A DNA stretch of 64,000 nucleotides from Flavobacterium sp. H122. GTDB lineage: Bacteria; Bacteroidota; Bacteroidia; Flavobacteriales; Flavobacteriaceae. The translations under genes were made by a program, and so were the position numbers. The DNA lies in the NCBI RefSeq assembly GCF_004959765.1, contig NZ_SJZD01000007.1, positions 149,768 through 213,767 on the forward strand. The letters run 5' to 3'. Positions 21,532-29,314 of the stretch are shown piece by piece. Within the stretch, counting starts at the first letter, position 1; each line of letters opens with the position of its first letter. The notes under the pieces are model-generated. The model worked only from the letters and a program-made list of their open reading frames with translations. It did not search any database and was not told where the DNA came from.

Positions 21532-22719
21532 TTATTCTACAATTTCAGTTACCTGACCTGCACCAACTGTTCTACCACCTTCACGGATAGCGAAACGTAA
21601 ACCTACGCTTAATGCAATTGGGGATAATAAAGTAACATCGATAGTTAAGTTATCACCAGGCATAACCATCTCAACTCCTGCAGGTAAAGAAATAGTACCT
21701 GTTACGTCAGTTGTACGTACATAAAACTGTGGACGGTAGTTGTTATGGAATGGTGTGTGACGACCACCTTCTTCTTTTTTCAAGATATAAACCTCAGCTT
21801 TGAATTTAGCGTGTGGCTTAACAGATCCTGGCTTACAAATAACCATACCACGACGGATAGATTCTTTATCAACACCTCTTAATAATAAACCAACGTTATC
21901 TCCAGCTTCACCTCTATCTAAGATCTTACGGAACATCTCAACTCCAGTGATTGTAGAAGTTAACTTGTCAGCACCCATACCGATGATTTCAACTGGATCT
22001 CCAGTGTTAGCAACACCTGTTTCGATACGACCTGTAGCAACTGTACCACGACCTGTAATTGTGAATACGTCCTCAACTGGCATCAAGAATGGTTTTTCGT
22101 TGTCACGAACCGGCTCTTCAATCCAGTTATCAACAGCTTCCATTAATTCGATGATTTTAGGAACCCAGTTTGGATCATTGTTTAATCCACCTAAAGCAGA
22201 ACCTTGAACAACAGGACCATTATCTCCATCATATTCATAGAAAGATAATAAATCTCTGATTTCCATCTCTACTAACTCTAATAATTCAGCATCATCAACC
22301 ATATCCACTTTGTTCATGAAAACAACGATACGAGGAATACCTACCTGGCGACCTAATAAGATGTGCTCACGAGTTTGTGGCATTGGACCATCTGTAGCAG
22401 CTACTACTAAGATAGCACCGTCCATCTGAGCAGCACCAGTAACCATGTTCTTAACGTAATCCGCGTGACCTGGACAGTCAACGTGAGCATAGTGACGGTT
22501 AGCAGTTTCATACTCTACGTGAGAAGTGTTGATAGTAATACCTCTTTCTTTCTCTTCTGGAGCATTATCAATTTGATCGAATGACTTAGCTTGACAGTAA
22601 CCTGCATCAGATAATACTTTAGTGATTGCAGCAGTTAAAGTAGTCTTTCCGTGGTCTACGTGTCCGATAGTACCGATATTTAAGTGCGGTTTCGAACGAT
22701 TAAAACTTTCTTTTGCCAT
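21532..22719 (-). CDS. tuf: Elongation factor Tu
   Basis: A 395-residue EF-Tu. GTPase motifs are G1 GHVDHGKTT (19-27), G3 DCPGHADYV (from Asp80) and G4 NKVD. It delivers aminoacyl-tRNA to the ribosome. It is preceded by three tRNA genes and followed by tRNA-Trp-secE-nusG, the same general order as the enterobacterial thrU-tufB-secE region. Confidence 0.99.
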   Translation of the reverse strand: MAKESFNRSKPHLNIGTIGHVDHGKTTLTAAITKVLSDAGYCQAKSFDQIDNAPEEKERGITINTSHVEYETANRHYAHVDCPGHADYVKNMVTGAAQMDGAILVVAATDGPMPQTREHILLGRQVGIPRIVVFMNKVDMVDDAELLELVEMEIRDLLSFYEYDGDNGPVVQGSALGGLNNDPNWVPKIIELMEAVDNWIEEPVRDNEKPFLMPVEDVFTITGRGTVATGRIETGVANTGDPVEIIGMGADKLTSTITGVEMFRKILDRGEAGDNVGLLLRGVDKESIRRGMVICKPGSVKPHAKFKAEVYILKKEEGGRHTPFHNNYRPQFYVRTTDVTGTISLPAGVEMVMPGDNLTIDVTLLSPIALSVGLRFAIREGGRTVGAGQVTEIVE

Positions 22720-22772
22720 TTTACTTAATTTTTAATCTTAGTTATAATAATTAGTGTTCAAAAAAATCTTTG

Positions 22773-22844
22773 AGCCAATGACGGGAATTGAACCCGTGAC
22801 CTCTTCCTTACCAAGGAAGCACTCTACCCCTGAGCTACACCGGC
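22773..22844 (-). tRNA. tRNA-Thr (GGU)
   Basis: Acceptor GCCGGTG pairs with CATTGGC (two G-U pairs), discriminator T, anticodon loop TTGGTAA with anticodon GGT, T arm GGTTCAATTCC; CA is encoded after the discriminator. It lies directly upstream of tuf. Confidence 0.96.
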
Positions 22845-22919
22845 TTTCGTGAGTTCAGAAGTTAGAATTTAGAAATTAGAATTTTATTTTCTAAATCCAG
22901 AATTCTAAATTCTTTATTG
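22845..22919. other. AT-rich palindromic spacer between tRNA-Tyr and tRNA-Thr
   Basis: The spacer contains an inverted repeat AGAATTTAGAATT ... AATTTCTAAATTCT made of degenerate TTAGAATT units. In the related enterobacterial cluster, and as I recall in many Bacteroidota, a tRNA-Gly gene occupies this place; no cloverleaf can be folded here. Confidence 0.5.
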
Positions 22920-23000
22920 TGGGGAGAGCAGGATTCGAACCTGCGAAGGTTTCCCAACGGATTTACAGTCCGTCCTCGTTGGCCGCTTGAGTATCTCCCC
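22920..23000 (-). tRNA. tRNA-Tyr (GUA)
   Basis: Class II tRNA with acceptor GGGGAGA / TCTCCCC, anticodon loop CTGTAAA with anticodon GTA, a long variable arm and T arm GGTTCGAATCC; discriminator A. Second gene of the tRNA run in front of tuf. Confidence 0.96.
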
Positions 23001-23070
23001 GCCTATTTTTTCCAAAAACAAAGCTCAAAAATCTCATTTTCAAAGCTTTGCAAAACACAGTATTTCAAAG

Positions 23071-23144
23071 AGCCGATGGAGGGACGCGAACCCACGACCT
23101 GCTGATTACAAATCAGCTGCTCTAGCCAGCTGAGCTACACCGGC
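23071..23144 (-). tRNA. tRNA-Thr (UGU)
   Basis: Acceptor GCCGGTG / CATCGGC, anticodon loop TTTGTAA with anticodon TGT, T arm GGGTTCGCGTCCC. It is the first gene of the Thr-Tyr-Thr-tuf transcription unit and lies just after a terminator hairpin and a near-consensus promoter. Confidence 0.96.
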
Positions 23145-23150
23145 AATCAT

Positions 23151-23178
23151 TAAAAAAGTCCGCTATTTCTAACGGACT
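23151..23178 (-). terminator. Terminator after raiA, at the tRNA promoter start point
   Basis: On the minus strand AGTCCGTTA and TAGCGGACT pair (one G-U) around a GAAA tetraloop, followed by TTTTTTA. It is a strong intrinsic terminator for the raiA transcript, located immediately downstream of the tRNA promoter's -7 box. Confidence 0.8.
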
Positions 23179-23179
23179 G

Positions 23180-23210
23180 CAAATGTATGTAATATTTTTA
23201 TTAATCAAAA
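23180..23210 (-). promoter_or_regulatory. Promoter of the tRNA-Thr-Tyr-Thr-tuf unit
   Basis: On the minus strand TTTTG (23210-23206) is followed after 18 bases by TACATTTG (23187-23180), a close match to the TTTG-N19-TAnnTTTG promoter. The expected start point falls at the base of the hairpin at 23157-23178. Confidence 0.65.
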
Positions 23211-23231
23211 CTTTTTTTAATAAAAATTTTT

Positions 23232-23534
23232 CTAGGCATGCGCTCTTTGCTTTTCTTTTCGCTTCACCAACAATCTTTCCATTGCATCAACCGACAAATC
23301 AACACCTTCTTCAAACGTCTTACAGGTCTTTTTTACCACGAATTCATCTCCCGGAACAATTATCTTTGCCTCAACCGTTTTATTCTCTTTTTCACTTGTT
23401 TGCTCAACTCTCATAAAAACATCTGCCGAAACAATCTTATCGTAGTATTTTTCCAGTTTATTAATCTTTTCGTCTGCAAAATCAATCAGTTTTCTGTCAA
23501 TGTTAAAATTAACCGCATGAACATTTACCTTCAT
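23232..23534 (-). CDS. raiA: Ribosome hibernation factor (HPF/RaiA family)
   Basis: A 100-residue short-form hibernation factor beginning MKVNVHAVNFNIDRKLIDFA. The family fold (beta-alpha-beta-beta-beta-alpha) is visible, with DVFMRVEQTSE and KTFEEGVDLSVDAMERLLVK; the basic C-terminal helix contacts rRNA. Such proteins occupy the tRNA/mRNA channel in stationary phase. An upstream in-frame start at 23606 would overlap the recombinase gene and lacks similarity, so 23534 is used. It follows the recombinase by 34 bases and is closed by a strong terminator. Confidence 0.93.
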   Translation of the reverse strand: MKVNVHAVNFNIDRKLIDFADEKINKLEKYYDKIVSADVFMRVEQTSEKENKTVEAKIIVPGDEFVVKKTCKTFEEGVDLSVDAMERLLVKRKEKQRAHA

Positions 23535-23568
23535 AGTTATAAATTTTAAGGTTAAACAACTAAAAGAA

Positions 23569-24465
23569 TCACTTCCGGTTTCTAGGATGGGCATTTTTGT
23601 ACACATTCTTCAATTCAGCCAAGCTGGAATGCGTATACGCCTGAGTCGATGCCAAACTAGAATGTCCTAAGAGCTCTTTTATAGAATTAAGGTCTGCACC
23701 TCGATTAAGCATATGAGTCGCAAATGTGTGCCGGAGCATGTGCGGGCTTCTTTTTACTTTCTCGGATACATTACTAAAGTAAGAATTTATTAAACGATAC
23801 ACAAACGATTCATTGATTTTATTTCCGCTTGAAAGCAGAAATAAATTATTTTCATCAACAATACTCTCCAGCCTGCTCCGGAGTGTTAAATAACTTTTAA
23901 TTTGTAAAGAAATCACATCCAACATCGGTATAATGCGTTCCTTATTGCGTTTTCCTAAAACCTTAAACAAACCACCTGACAAATCCACATTAGACAACTG
24001 CAAACCAATAAGTTCCGAACGACGTATTCCGGTTGTATAAAACAAATCAATAATCAATTTATCACGGGCACCTTCAAAACCTTCCTTGTATTCAATTTGA
24101 TTCAATACCGAATTCAACTCTTCCTCAGAAAAAGGCACCTGAACTTTTTTTGGAGTTTTTAACGCTTTATGCTTCGCCAAAGGAGAAACTTCAATTTGCT
24201 TTGTTTTCAATAAGAATTTATAAAAAGCCTTCAACGAAGACATTTTTCTGTTCACCGAAGCATTTGAAATACCGGAATCAATCATAAAAACAATCCAGCT
24301 CCGGATTAAAGTATAAGCCACTCCTTCTAAAGCAATACTTTCATAATTATCAACCAGATAGGATTGAAAAAAAACCAAATCCTTACCATAAGCCAAAGCC
24401 GTATGAAGAGAATAATTTTTCTCTTTTAATAAATAGTCCTGAAATTTCTGAAGATTGTCTGACAT
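23569..24465 (-). CDS. xerC: Tyrosine recombinase XerC/XerD type
   Basis: A 298-residue tyrosine recombinase, the usual Xer length. The catalytic set is complete: Arg148 in TGIRRSEL, a Lys in the GKRNKER hairpin, His242-x-x-Arg245 in HMLRHTFATH, His268 in LLGHSS and the nucleophile Tyr277 in QAYTHSS. The SAM-like N-terminal domain covers residues 1-90. Its stable location between rpsU and raiA, with no att-like repeats or mobile genes nearby, favours the housekeeping chromosome dimer resolution enzyme over a phage integrase. Whether it is the XerC or the XerD partner cannot be decided here. Confidence 0.9.
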   Translation of the reverse strand: MSDNLQKFQDYLLKEKNYSLHTALAYGKDLVFFQSYLVDNYESIALEGVAYTLIRSWIVFMIDSGISNASVNRKMSSLKAFYKFLLKTKQIEVSPLAKHKALKTPKKVQVPFSEEELNSVLNQIEYKEGFEGARDKLIIDLFYTTGIRRSELIGLQLSNVDLSGGLFKVLGKRNKERIIPMLDVISLQIKSYLTLRSRLESIVDENNLFLLSSGNKINESFVYRLINSYFSNVSEKVKRSPHMLRHTFATHMLNRGADLNSIKELLGHSSLASTQAYTHSSLAELKNVYKNAHPRNRK

Positions 24466-24500
24466 AAATAAAGTCTGTAAAATTATTTCAGAATAAAAAA

Positions 24501-24548
24501 CAAAAAATCGTTAGCATAAAAGTATAAAACTTCTATAACTAACGATTT
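24501..24548 (-). terminator. Terminator after rpsU
   Basis: AAATCGTTAG (24505-24514) and CTAACGATTT (24539-24548) form a 10-bp stem with a further pairing inner arm; on the minus strand a TTTTTTG run follows. Confidence 0.75.
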
Positions 24549-24569
24549 ATATTATCCGAAAATTAACTA

Positions 24570-24764
24570 CTAACTTTCGATGCTATCTCTTAATCCTTGA
24601 ACGTAAGCAGCTTTTTGAATTTCAGCTCTTCTTGTTACAGATGGCTTAATAAAAGCTTGACGACTTCTTAGTTGTCTTACAACTCCAGTTTTATCGAATT
24701 TACGTTTGTAACGCTTAAGCGCTCTGTCGATATTTTCTCCGTCTTTAATTGGTATAATTAACAT
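24570..24764 (-). CDS. rpsU: 30S ribosomal protein S21
   Basis: A 64-residue bS21, beginning MLIIPIKDGENIDRALKRYK and ending QGLRDSIES. The ATG at 24764 is fixed by an excellent Shine-Dalgarno sequence (AGGAGGTG, 24780-24773) at an 8-base spacing. In Bacteroidota bS21 helps sequester the anti-Shine-Dalgarno end of 16S rRNA, which is why most genes lack such sites; a strong site on rpsU itself fits autoregulation. It is divergent from the flavin reductase gene and ends in its own terminator. Confidence 0.97.
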   Translation of the reverse strand: MLIIPIKDGENIDRALKRYKRKFDKTGVVRQLRSRQAFIKPSVTRRAEIQKAAYVQGLRDSIES

Positions 24765-24772
24765 AATCTTGA

Positions 24773-24780
24773 CACCTCCT
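24773..24780 (-). promoter_or_regulatory. Strong Shine-Dalgarno sequence of rpsU
   Basis: AGGAGGTG lies 8 bases before the rpsU ATG on the minus strand (GAGGAGGTG if 24781 is counted). It is the only near-perfect Shine-Dalgarno sequence I noticed at a gene start in this window. Confidence 0.85.
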
Positions 24781-24794
24781 CTCAATTTCGGGTG

Positions 24795-24802
24795 CAAACG
24801 TA
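24795..24802 (-). promoter_or_regulatory. Putative -7 box for rpsU
   Basis: TACGTTTG on the minus strand fits TAnnTTTG and gives a leader of about 25 bases that contains the Shine-Dalgarno site. The -33 region is weak. Confidence 0.45.
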
Positions 24803-24880
24803 TGAATTTATTTTGGAATATGAAGTATAAAAATCTAAAAAAAATTAACTAACTTTAAGAATCAGTAATTTAAACAAACC

Positions 24881-25549
24881 ATGACTTCCACTGTTGTAAA
24901 AATTCTCGATGCTTTTTTTGTTACCCACGATGTAAAATGCTTTAGAGTTGAAAAACCAAAAGGATTCAATTTTGTACCCGGCCAGGCAACTGATGTTTCC
25001 ATAAACTTAGAAAGCTGGAAAGACAAAATCAGGCCTTTCACCTTCACCAACACTCCCGAAGATAATTATCTTGAATTTATGATTAAAATTTACAGAGATC
25101 ATGACGGCGTAACCAACAAACTGGGAAGCATAAATGCCGGCGGAGAATTAATTCTGCATGATGTATTTGGCGCTATACGATATAAAGGAGAAGGTGTTTT
25201 TATTGCCGCAGGATCAGGCGTAACACCATTTATTTCAATTTTCAGAGATTTACACAAGAAGAAAAAACTGGAAGACAATCTTTTGATTTACACCAACAAA
25301 ACCTCTGAAGATGTAATTATGGGAAAAGAATTAGGTGACATGCTTAAAGACAATTTTACCAATGTATATACCCGTGAAAATGTAATAGGTTTCGTTGGAC
25401 GTAGAATCGACCGAAATTTCCTAATTGAAAACATTGCTGATTTTAGTCAGAATTTTTATTTATGCGGCCCTGTTGATTTTGTTAAATCAGTTTCAAGGAA
25501 TTTGATAGATTTAGGAGTCAACTCAGACACATTAGTAATTGAACAATAA
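24881..25549 (+). CDS. FAD/NAD(P)-dependent oxidoreductase (ferredoxin reductase fold)
   Basis: A 222-residue flavoprotein reductase. The FAD-binding barrel carries RPFTFTNTP (the R-x-Y/F-S/T motif region, about 48-56), and the pyridine nucleotide domain has AAGSGVTPFISIF (about 108-120) and FYLCGPVDFV near 195. There is no 2Fe-2S domain. It resembles flavodoxin/ferredoxin reductases, and the electron acceptor cannot be inferred. It is a monocistronic plus-strand gene divergent from rpsU with a bidirectional terminator after it. Confidence 0.85.
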   Translation: MTSTVVKILDAFFVTHDVKCFRVEKPKGFNFVPGQATDVSINLESWKDKIRPFTFTNTPEDNYLEFMIKIYRDHDGVTNKLGSINAGGELILHDVFGAIRYKGEGVFIAAGSGVTPFISIFRDLHKKKKLEDNLLIYTNKTSEDVIMGKELGDMLKDNFTNVYTRENVIGFVGRRIDRNFLIENIADFSQNFYLCGPVDFVKSVSRNLIDLGVNSDTLVIEQ

Positions 25550-25580
25550 AAAAGCCAGACGTTACACATCTGGCTTTCAA
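25549..25580. terminator. Bidirectional terminator
   Basis: AAAGCCAGA (25551-25559) pairs with TCTGGCTTT (25569-25577) around a 9-base loop, between the convergent reductase and acyl-CoA dehydrogenase genes. Confidence 0.8.
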
Positions 25581-25600
25581 TTATTTTATAAAAAACACTC

Positions 25601-26773
25601 TTACTTCTTAACTGCAGGCTGATAATCCTTATTGTCAATTATCATTTTTGCCAAAATCTCTTTTAAAATCTCGGATGTACCTCCTCCAATCGGCCCTAAA
25701 CGGCTGTCACGGAACAAACGCGCCAATGGATATTCTTCCATATAGCCGTAACCGCCCAGCATTTGCAGACAGTCATAAATAACCTGATCAGCAACTTTTG
25801 TAGATTTTAATTTAGCCATGGTAGCTTCTTTCACAACGTATTCACCGGCATTTAATCTGGCAACAGCAGCATAATTAAATAATTTACAGTGTTCAACTTC
25901 AGTAGCATGTTCCACCATAGTATGACGCAAAGCCTGGAATTTATTAATCGGACTGCCGAAAGCTTCACGCTGTGACATATATTCCAACGTATAGTCAATC
26001 GCATATTCGGCTCTTGCATGCGCATTAATTGCCATAATCAAGCGCTCTAAAGCAAAATGCTGCATAATATAAGCAAAACCTTTACCTTCTTCACCCATCA
26101 GATTCTCTTCAGGAATTTCTACATTATCAAATGCAATTTCAGCAGTATCAGAAGCTCTCCAACCTAATTTATCCAATTTCGTAGCCGACACCCCGTTTAA
26201 CTTAGCATCTACCAAAAACATAGTAATGCCTTTATTACCAAGTTCCGGATTTGTTTTTGCTGCTACAACATAATAATCAGCATAAACTCCATTAGTGATG
26301 AATGTTTTAGAACCGTTGATAACATATTTATTTCCTTTCTTTTCAGCCACTGTACGCATTCCTGCTACATCACTTCCTCCAAAAGGCTCCGTAATACACA
26401 AAGCTCCTATTTTTTCACCTGCTATACTTGGCGCTAAATATTCCTGCTTGATACGCTCATCGCCTTCTGCATTTAAGTGCGTCATAGCCAAATAAGCATG
26501 AGCCCACATAGCCGCAGCAAAACCAGATGATTTAACTTTTTGCAGTTCTTCCAGAAATATAACCGTATAAAATAAATCTAAATTTGATCCTCCGTAAGCT
26601 TCCGGATAGTTTAATCCAAAAAAGCCCATATCGCCGAACTTTTTCCAAATAAAGTTTTCTATCTGTCCTGTTTTTTCCCACTTTTCAATGTGAGGCACTA
26701 CTTCTTTATGTAAAAAATCACGAAAACTATCTCTAAATAATTGATGATCTTCGGTAAAATAAATTGAATTCAT
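25601..26773 (-). CDS. Acyl-CoA dehydrogenase
   Basis: A 390-residue acyl-CoA dehydrogenase. Signature 1 is seen in ALCITEPFGGSDVAGM and signature 2 in QMLGGYGYMEEYPLARLFRD, with the C-terminal GPIGGGTSEILKEILAKMI. It oxidises an acyl-CoA to the trans-2-enoyl form with FAD, passing electrons to ETF. The start at 26773 (MNSIYFTEDHQLFRDSFRDF) is preferred over an upstream in-frame start that would overlap the HhH gene. The closeness to long-chain or glutaryl-type homologs cannot be judged, so the substrate is unknown. It is last in a four-gene minus-strand run. Confidence 0.92.
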   Translation of the reverse strand: MNSIYFTEDHQLFRDSFRDFLHKEVVPHIEKWEKTGQIENFIWKKFGDMGFFGLNYPEAYGGSNLDLFYTVIFLEELQKVKSSGFAAAMWAHAYLAMTHLNAEGDERIKQEYLAPSIAGEKIGALCITEPFGGSDVAGMRTVAEKKGNKYVINGSKTFITNGVYADYYVVAAKTNPELGNKGITMFLVDAKLNGVSATKLDKLGWRASDTAEIAFDNVEIPEENLMGEEGKGFAYIMQHFALERLIMAINAHARAEYAIDYTLEYMSQREAFGSPINKFQALRHTMVEHATEVEHCKLFNYAAVARLNAGEYVVKEATMAKLKSTKVADQVIYDCLQMLGGYGYMEEYPLARLFRDSRLGPIGGGTSEILKEILAKMIIDNKDYQPAVKK

Positions 26774-26801
26774 AGGGTAATTTCTATTCTTAGTTGTTGT
26801 A

Positions 26802-27686
26802 TTATTTAAAGTCCAAATATAGGGCAATAATTTTTACTTTTTCAACAGGAAATCCCTTAATTTTTATTAAATCTTCAATACTCTTGATTGCTCCGTTCAT
26901 ACTGCGGTAGGTCACAATTTCTCTGGCCAGGGCATATCTGAAATAAGGCAATTTCATTAATTCTTTGGTTGATGCATTATTGATTTCAATTTTAGATACC
27001 ACAGGAGTTGTACCAATTTTAAAATTTTTATTCAATTCATAAAGCACTTCAGGCGAAAGTCCCCACACATCCTGTAGTTGTTCCATACTTATAAAACCAC
27101 CAAAAATTTCACGTTGTTTTACAATCCGTTCCGAAATAGCATCACCTATTCCGAAAATTTTCATAAAATCTTCTTTTGTGGCCGAATTAATATCCTGGAC
27201 AATTATTTTCTTAACCTCTTTTTCGTAAGGCTTATAACCTGACTTGAAATAAGTTTCATAATTATTCTTTTTATTTTTAACCCAATCAGGAAATTTAAAA
27301 TAGGGTGCTATTTTTTCAAGCAATTCATTTGAAACTTTAGTTATCTTTTGAAATTCCTCAACAGAATTCACAAACTTACCAGTTTTACGATACTCAAGTA
27401 ACCTATCTATTTCAGCAACACTCATCCCTAGCTTATACCCTCTGAAATCAGTTATGAAATTGGGATTGAAAGGGTACATTTTATATCCACTTTTAGGCAT
27501 AATACTTTTAAGCGAATCAATTTCTGACTGCAAAGCCAACCATTCATTTTCCTCTTTTGAAGGTTTTGCTGTTGATGTAAAATCAGCAAAACTATATATC
27601 AGTTGAACTACAACCATCAAAGCTATCAACAACAAAAGAGCAATCCGTTGATCACGGGTATATTTAAAATATTCTTTAAAATCCAT
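26802..27686 (-). CDS. Membrane-anchored helix-hairpin-helix protein (ComEA-like)
   Basis: A 294-residue protein with one N-terminal membrane segment (about residues 16-32) and several helix-hairpin-helix repeats. Motifs of the NSATKEDFMKIFGIGDAISE and NNASTKELMKLPYFRYALAR type match ComEA-like DNA-binding HhH units; a third unit lies around residues 80-115. ComEA proteins bind DNA during uptake, but in Bacteroidota such proteins are widespread and their role is not proven. It begins 2 bases after the PspC gene and precedes the acyl-CoA dehydrogenase. Confidence 0.82.
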   Translation of the reverse strand: MDFKEYFKYTRDQRIALLLLIALMVVVQLIYSFADFTSTAKPSKEENEWLALQSEIDSLKSIMPKSGYKMYPFNPNFITDFRGYKLGMSVAEIDRLLEYRKTGKFVNSVEEFQKITKVSNELLEKIAPYFKFPDWVKNKKNNYETYFKSGYKPYEKEVKKIIVQDINSATKEDFMKIFGIGDAISERIVKQREIFGGFISMEQLQDVWGLSPEVLYELNKNFKIGTTPVVSKIEINNASTKELMKLPYFRYALAREIVTYRSMNGAIKSIEDLIKIKGFPVEKVKIIALYLDFK

Positions 27687-27688
27687 GA

Positions 27689-27916
27689 TTATAAATCAAA
27701 AACCGAAGTTCTTTTAGCACGAACCAAATCTTTTAATTTAATTAAAAAACCTAAAGTAAGATAAACACCAAACCAAAGACCAGCCGTAACAAATGAAATG
27801 TAGATAAAAAAAAGACGAATACTATTAGCCCGCATTCCCAGCCTGTCAGCCAATCGGGAAGCTATATGAAAACCTTGTTTTTCAAAGAAGTATTTAAGTT
27901 TTAAAACGAAAGACAT
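27689..27916 (-). CDS. Small PspC-domain membrane protein
   Basis: A 75-residue PspC-type protein. The PspC signature is visible in ASRLADRLGMRANSIRLFFI followed by a hydrophobic span (about 33-58). PspC proteins act in envelope stress in enterobacteria, but short stand-alone versions like this have no defined role. It is the second gene of the DUF2851-PspC-HhH run, with tight spacing on the downstream side (2 bases). Confidence 0.82.
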   Translation of the reverse strand: MSFVLKLKYFFEKQGFHIASRLADRLGMRANSIRLFFIYISFVTAGLWFGVYLTLGFLIKLKDLVRAKRTSVFDL

Positions 27917-27952
27917 TATACTATTGGTTTATGTAAAACTACAATTATTTTT

Positions 27953-29221
27953 CTAATTCTTCAACAGTGTGATTCCAACCGCACACTGTAAACATTTGTT
28001 TTTAGAACAATATTCATTTTTGAGTTGGAGCAACGACTGTGATTCGAAACTATTTTCTACGCGAACACCTATCTCTTTAAACTTATCTATTACAGCATTT
28101 TTTTCAGGTTTTAATTGTTCGAGTAAATAAATCATCCTTTCATCGATTTCAGTTCCCAAAAATTTAGAATAAGCCATTTTTATTGGCAAAATTGTATTTA
28201 TAAGAAGTAAATCAATGAATGATTTAGACAATCCCTTTTCTTTAGGTGTTGATTTTTTCTCAAAATTATAATGTGACTGCCAATAATCAGAAACACTTAT
28301 ATCAAATAGTTTATAAAATTCTTCGATTGTTTTTGCTTCGAACACTTTTGAAAACAAATTACGATGCTTATGATACAACATGGCCAGTTGAGCCAATCTG
28401 ATAGTTGGAAAATTATCCGGACGTAATCTGAAAAATTCAGGGGAAGACAAAAACTTCTTTTCCAACTTATACTTAACAGACAAATAATCGTATAAATCAA
28501 TTAAATCTTTTGAATAACTATCTTGTGCATTTTGTGGCAACAAATTAGCATGACCAAAAAACAATGCTTCCAAATAAGTCACATCAAAACTTTCTTTTCT
28601 AACTACTGAAAAAGGAAGTTCTTTAGCTAATTGAAAAAATATTTCTCCGTTTACATTCAATCCAAAGTTCTTTGCTAAAAAACAGAATAAAACTACTTCC
28701 CAGTCATTATTATTTTCCTGCAACAATTCAAGAACTGGATACGACTTTCTTTCCAATCGTTCAAAAAACAAACGCTCCTGCCAATTCTTAAAAACAAATT
28801 GCTGTATTCCAGCAATATCATTTTCACAATTGATCCAGTTTTTCTTCGTCTTTAGCTTTTGATACTGATGCACCAAGTCACGGGATACACAATGTTTCAA
28901 TTCCAAAACCGGAATTTCAACATTGTTCTTTCTCAAAACCGAAATATCGTTTTCCCAAACAACATGTAAAATAACATTATCATAATTTTGATCGATTTCA
29001 TGATGATGTAAATACCAATCAGAAGACTTAATATGAATTTCAATATTTCCAGCCCATTTTTGATTTTCAATTATGAGTTGGGCATTAAAAAAATCAGGAC
29101 CTGTTTGTTGAATATAATTACCCGAATGGATTATTTGGAGAGATTCTCCTTGAGTAGTTTTTAAATGAGCAAAATCAAATTTCTTGTTTTGCCACACATA
29201 GTGCAAAAAATCTTCTTTCAT
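27953..29221 (-). CDS. DUF2851 family protein
   Basis: A 422-residue soluble protein of the DUF2851 family, typical of Bacteroidota. The N-terminal part has YVWQNKKFDFAHL, GPDFFNAQLIIENQKWAGNI and EIHIKSSDWYLHHH. A conserved IHVVWEND-like block follows; the C-terminus has a Cys cluster (CSKNKCLQCAVGITLL, four Cys-like positions of which three are Cys) that could bind metal. No function is established. It starts a minus-strand run with PspC and HhH genes. Confidence 0.85.
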   Translation of the reverse strand: MKEDFLHYVWQNKKFDFAHLKTTQGESLQIIHSGNYIQQTGPDFFNAQLIIENQKWAGNIEIHIKSSDWYLHHHEIDQNYDNVILHVVWENDISVLRKNNVEIPVLELKHCVSRDLVHQYQKLKTKKNWINCENDIAGIQQFVFKNWQERLFFERLERKSYPVLELLQENNNDWEVVLFCFLAKNFGLNVNGEIFFQLAKELPFSVVRKESFDVTYLEALFFGHANLLPQNAQDSYSKDLIDLYDYLSVKYKLEKKFLSSPEFFRLRPDNFPTIRLAQLAMLYHKHRNLFSKVFEAKTIEEFYKLFDISVSDYWQSHYNFEKKSTPKEKGLSKSFIDLLLINTILPIKMAYSKFLGTEIDERMIYLLEQLKPEKNAVIDKFKEIGVRVENSFESQSLLQLKNEYCSKNKCLQCAVGITLLKN

Positions 29222-29286
29222 GGCGTATACACATATTGGTTCAAATAATTAAGGCTTATAACAATACTGCTAATATAAAGAAAGTT

Positions 29287-29294
29287 TATATTTG
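29287..29294 (+). promoter_or_regulatory. Putative -7 box for the PNGase F-like gene
   Basis: TATATTTG matches TAnnTTTG, 21 bases before the ATG at 29315. No clear TTG upstream. Confidence 0.4.
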
Positions 29295-29314
29295 TTCAAA
29301 ACTCACAACTAAAA

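Noticed and set aside
23535..23606. N-terminal extension of the hibernation factor
   Set aside because: It overlaps the recombinase gene and lies outside the conserved family start.
23569..24465. Tyrosine recombinase as evidence of an integrated mobile element
   Set aside because: No att-like repeats, phage genes or composition change nearby, and the position between rpsU and raiA fits a housekeeping Xer gene.
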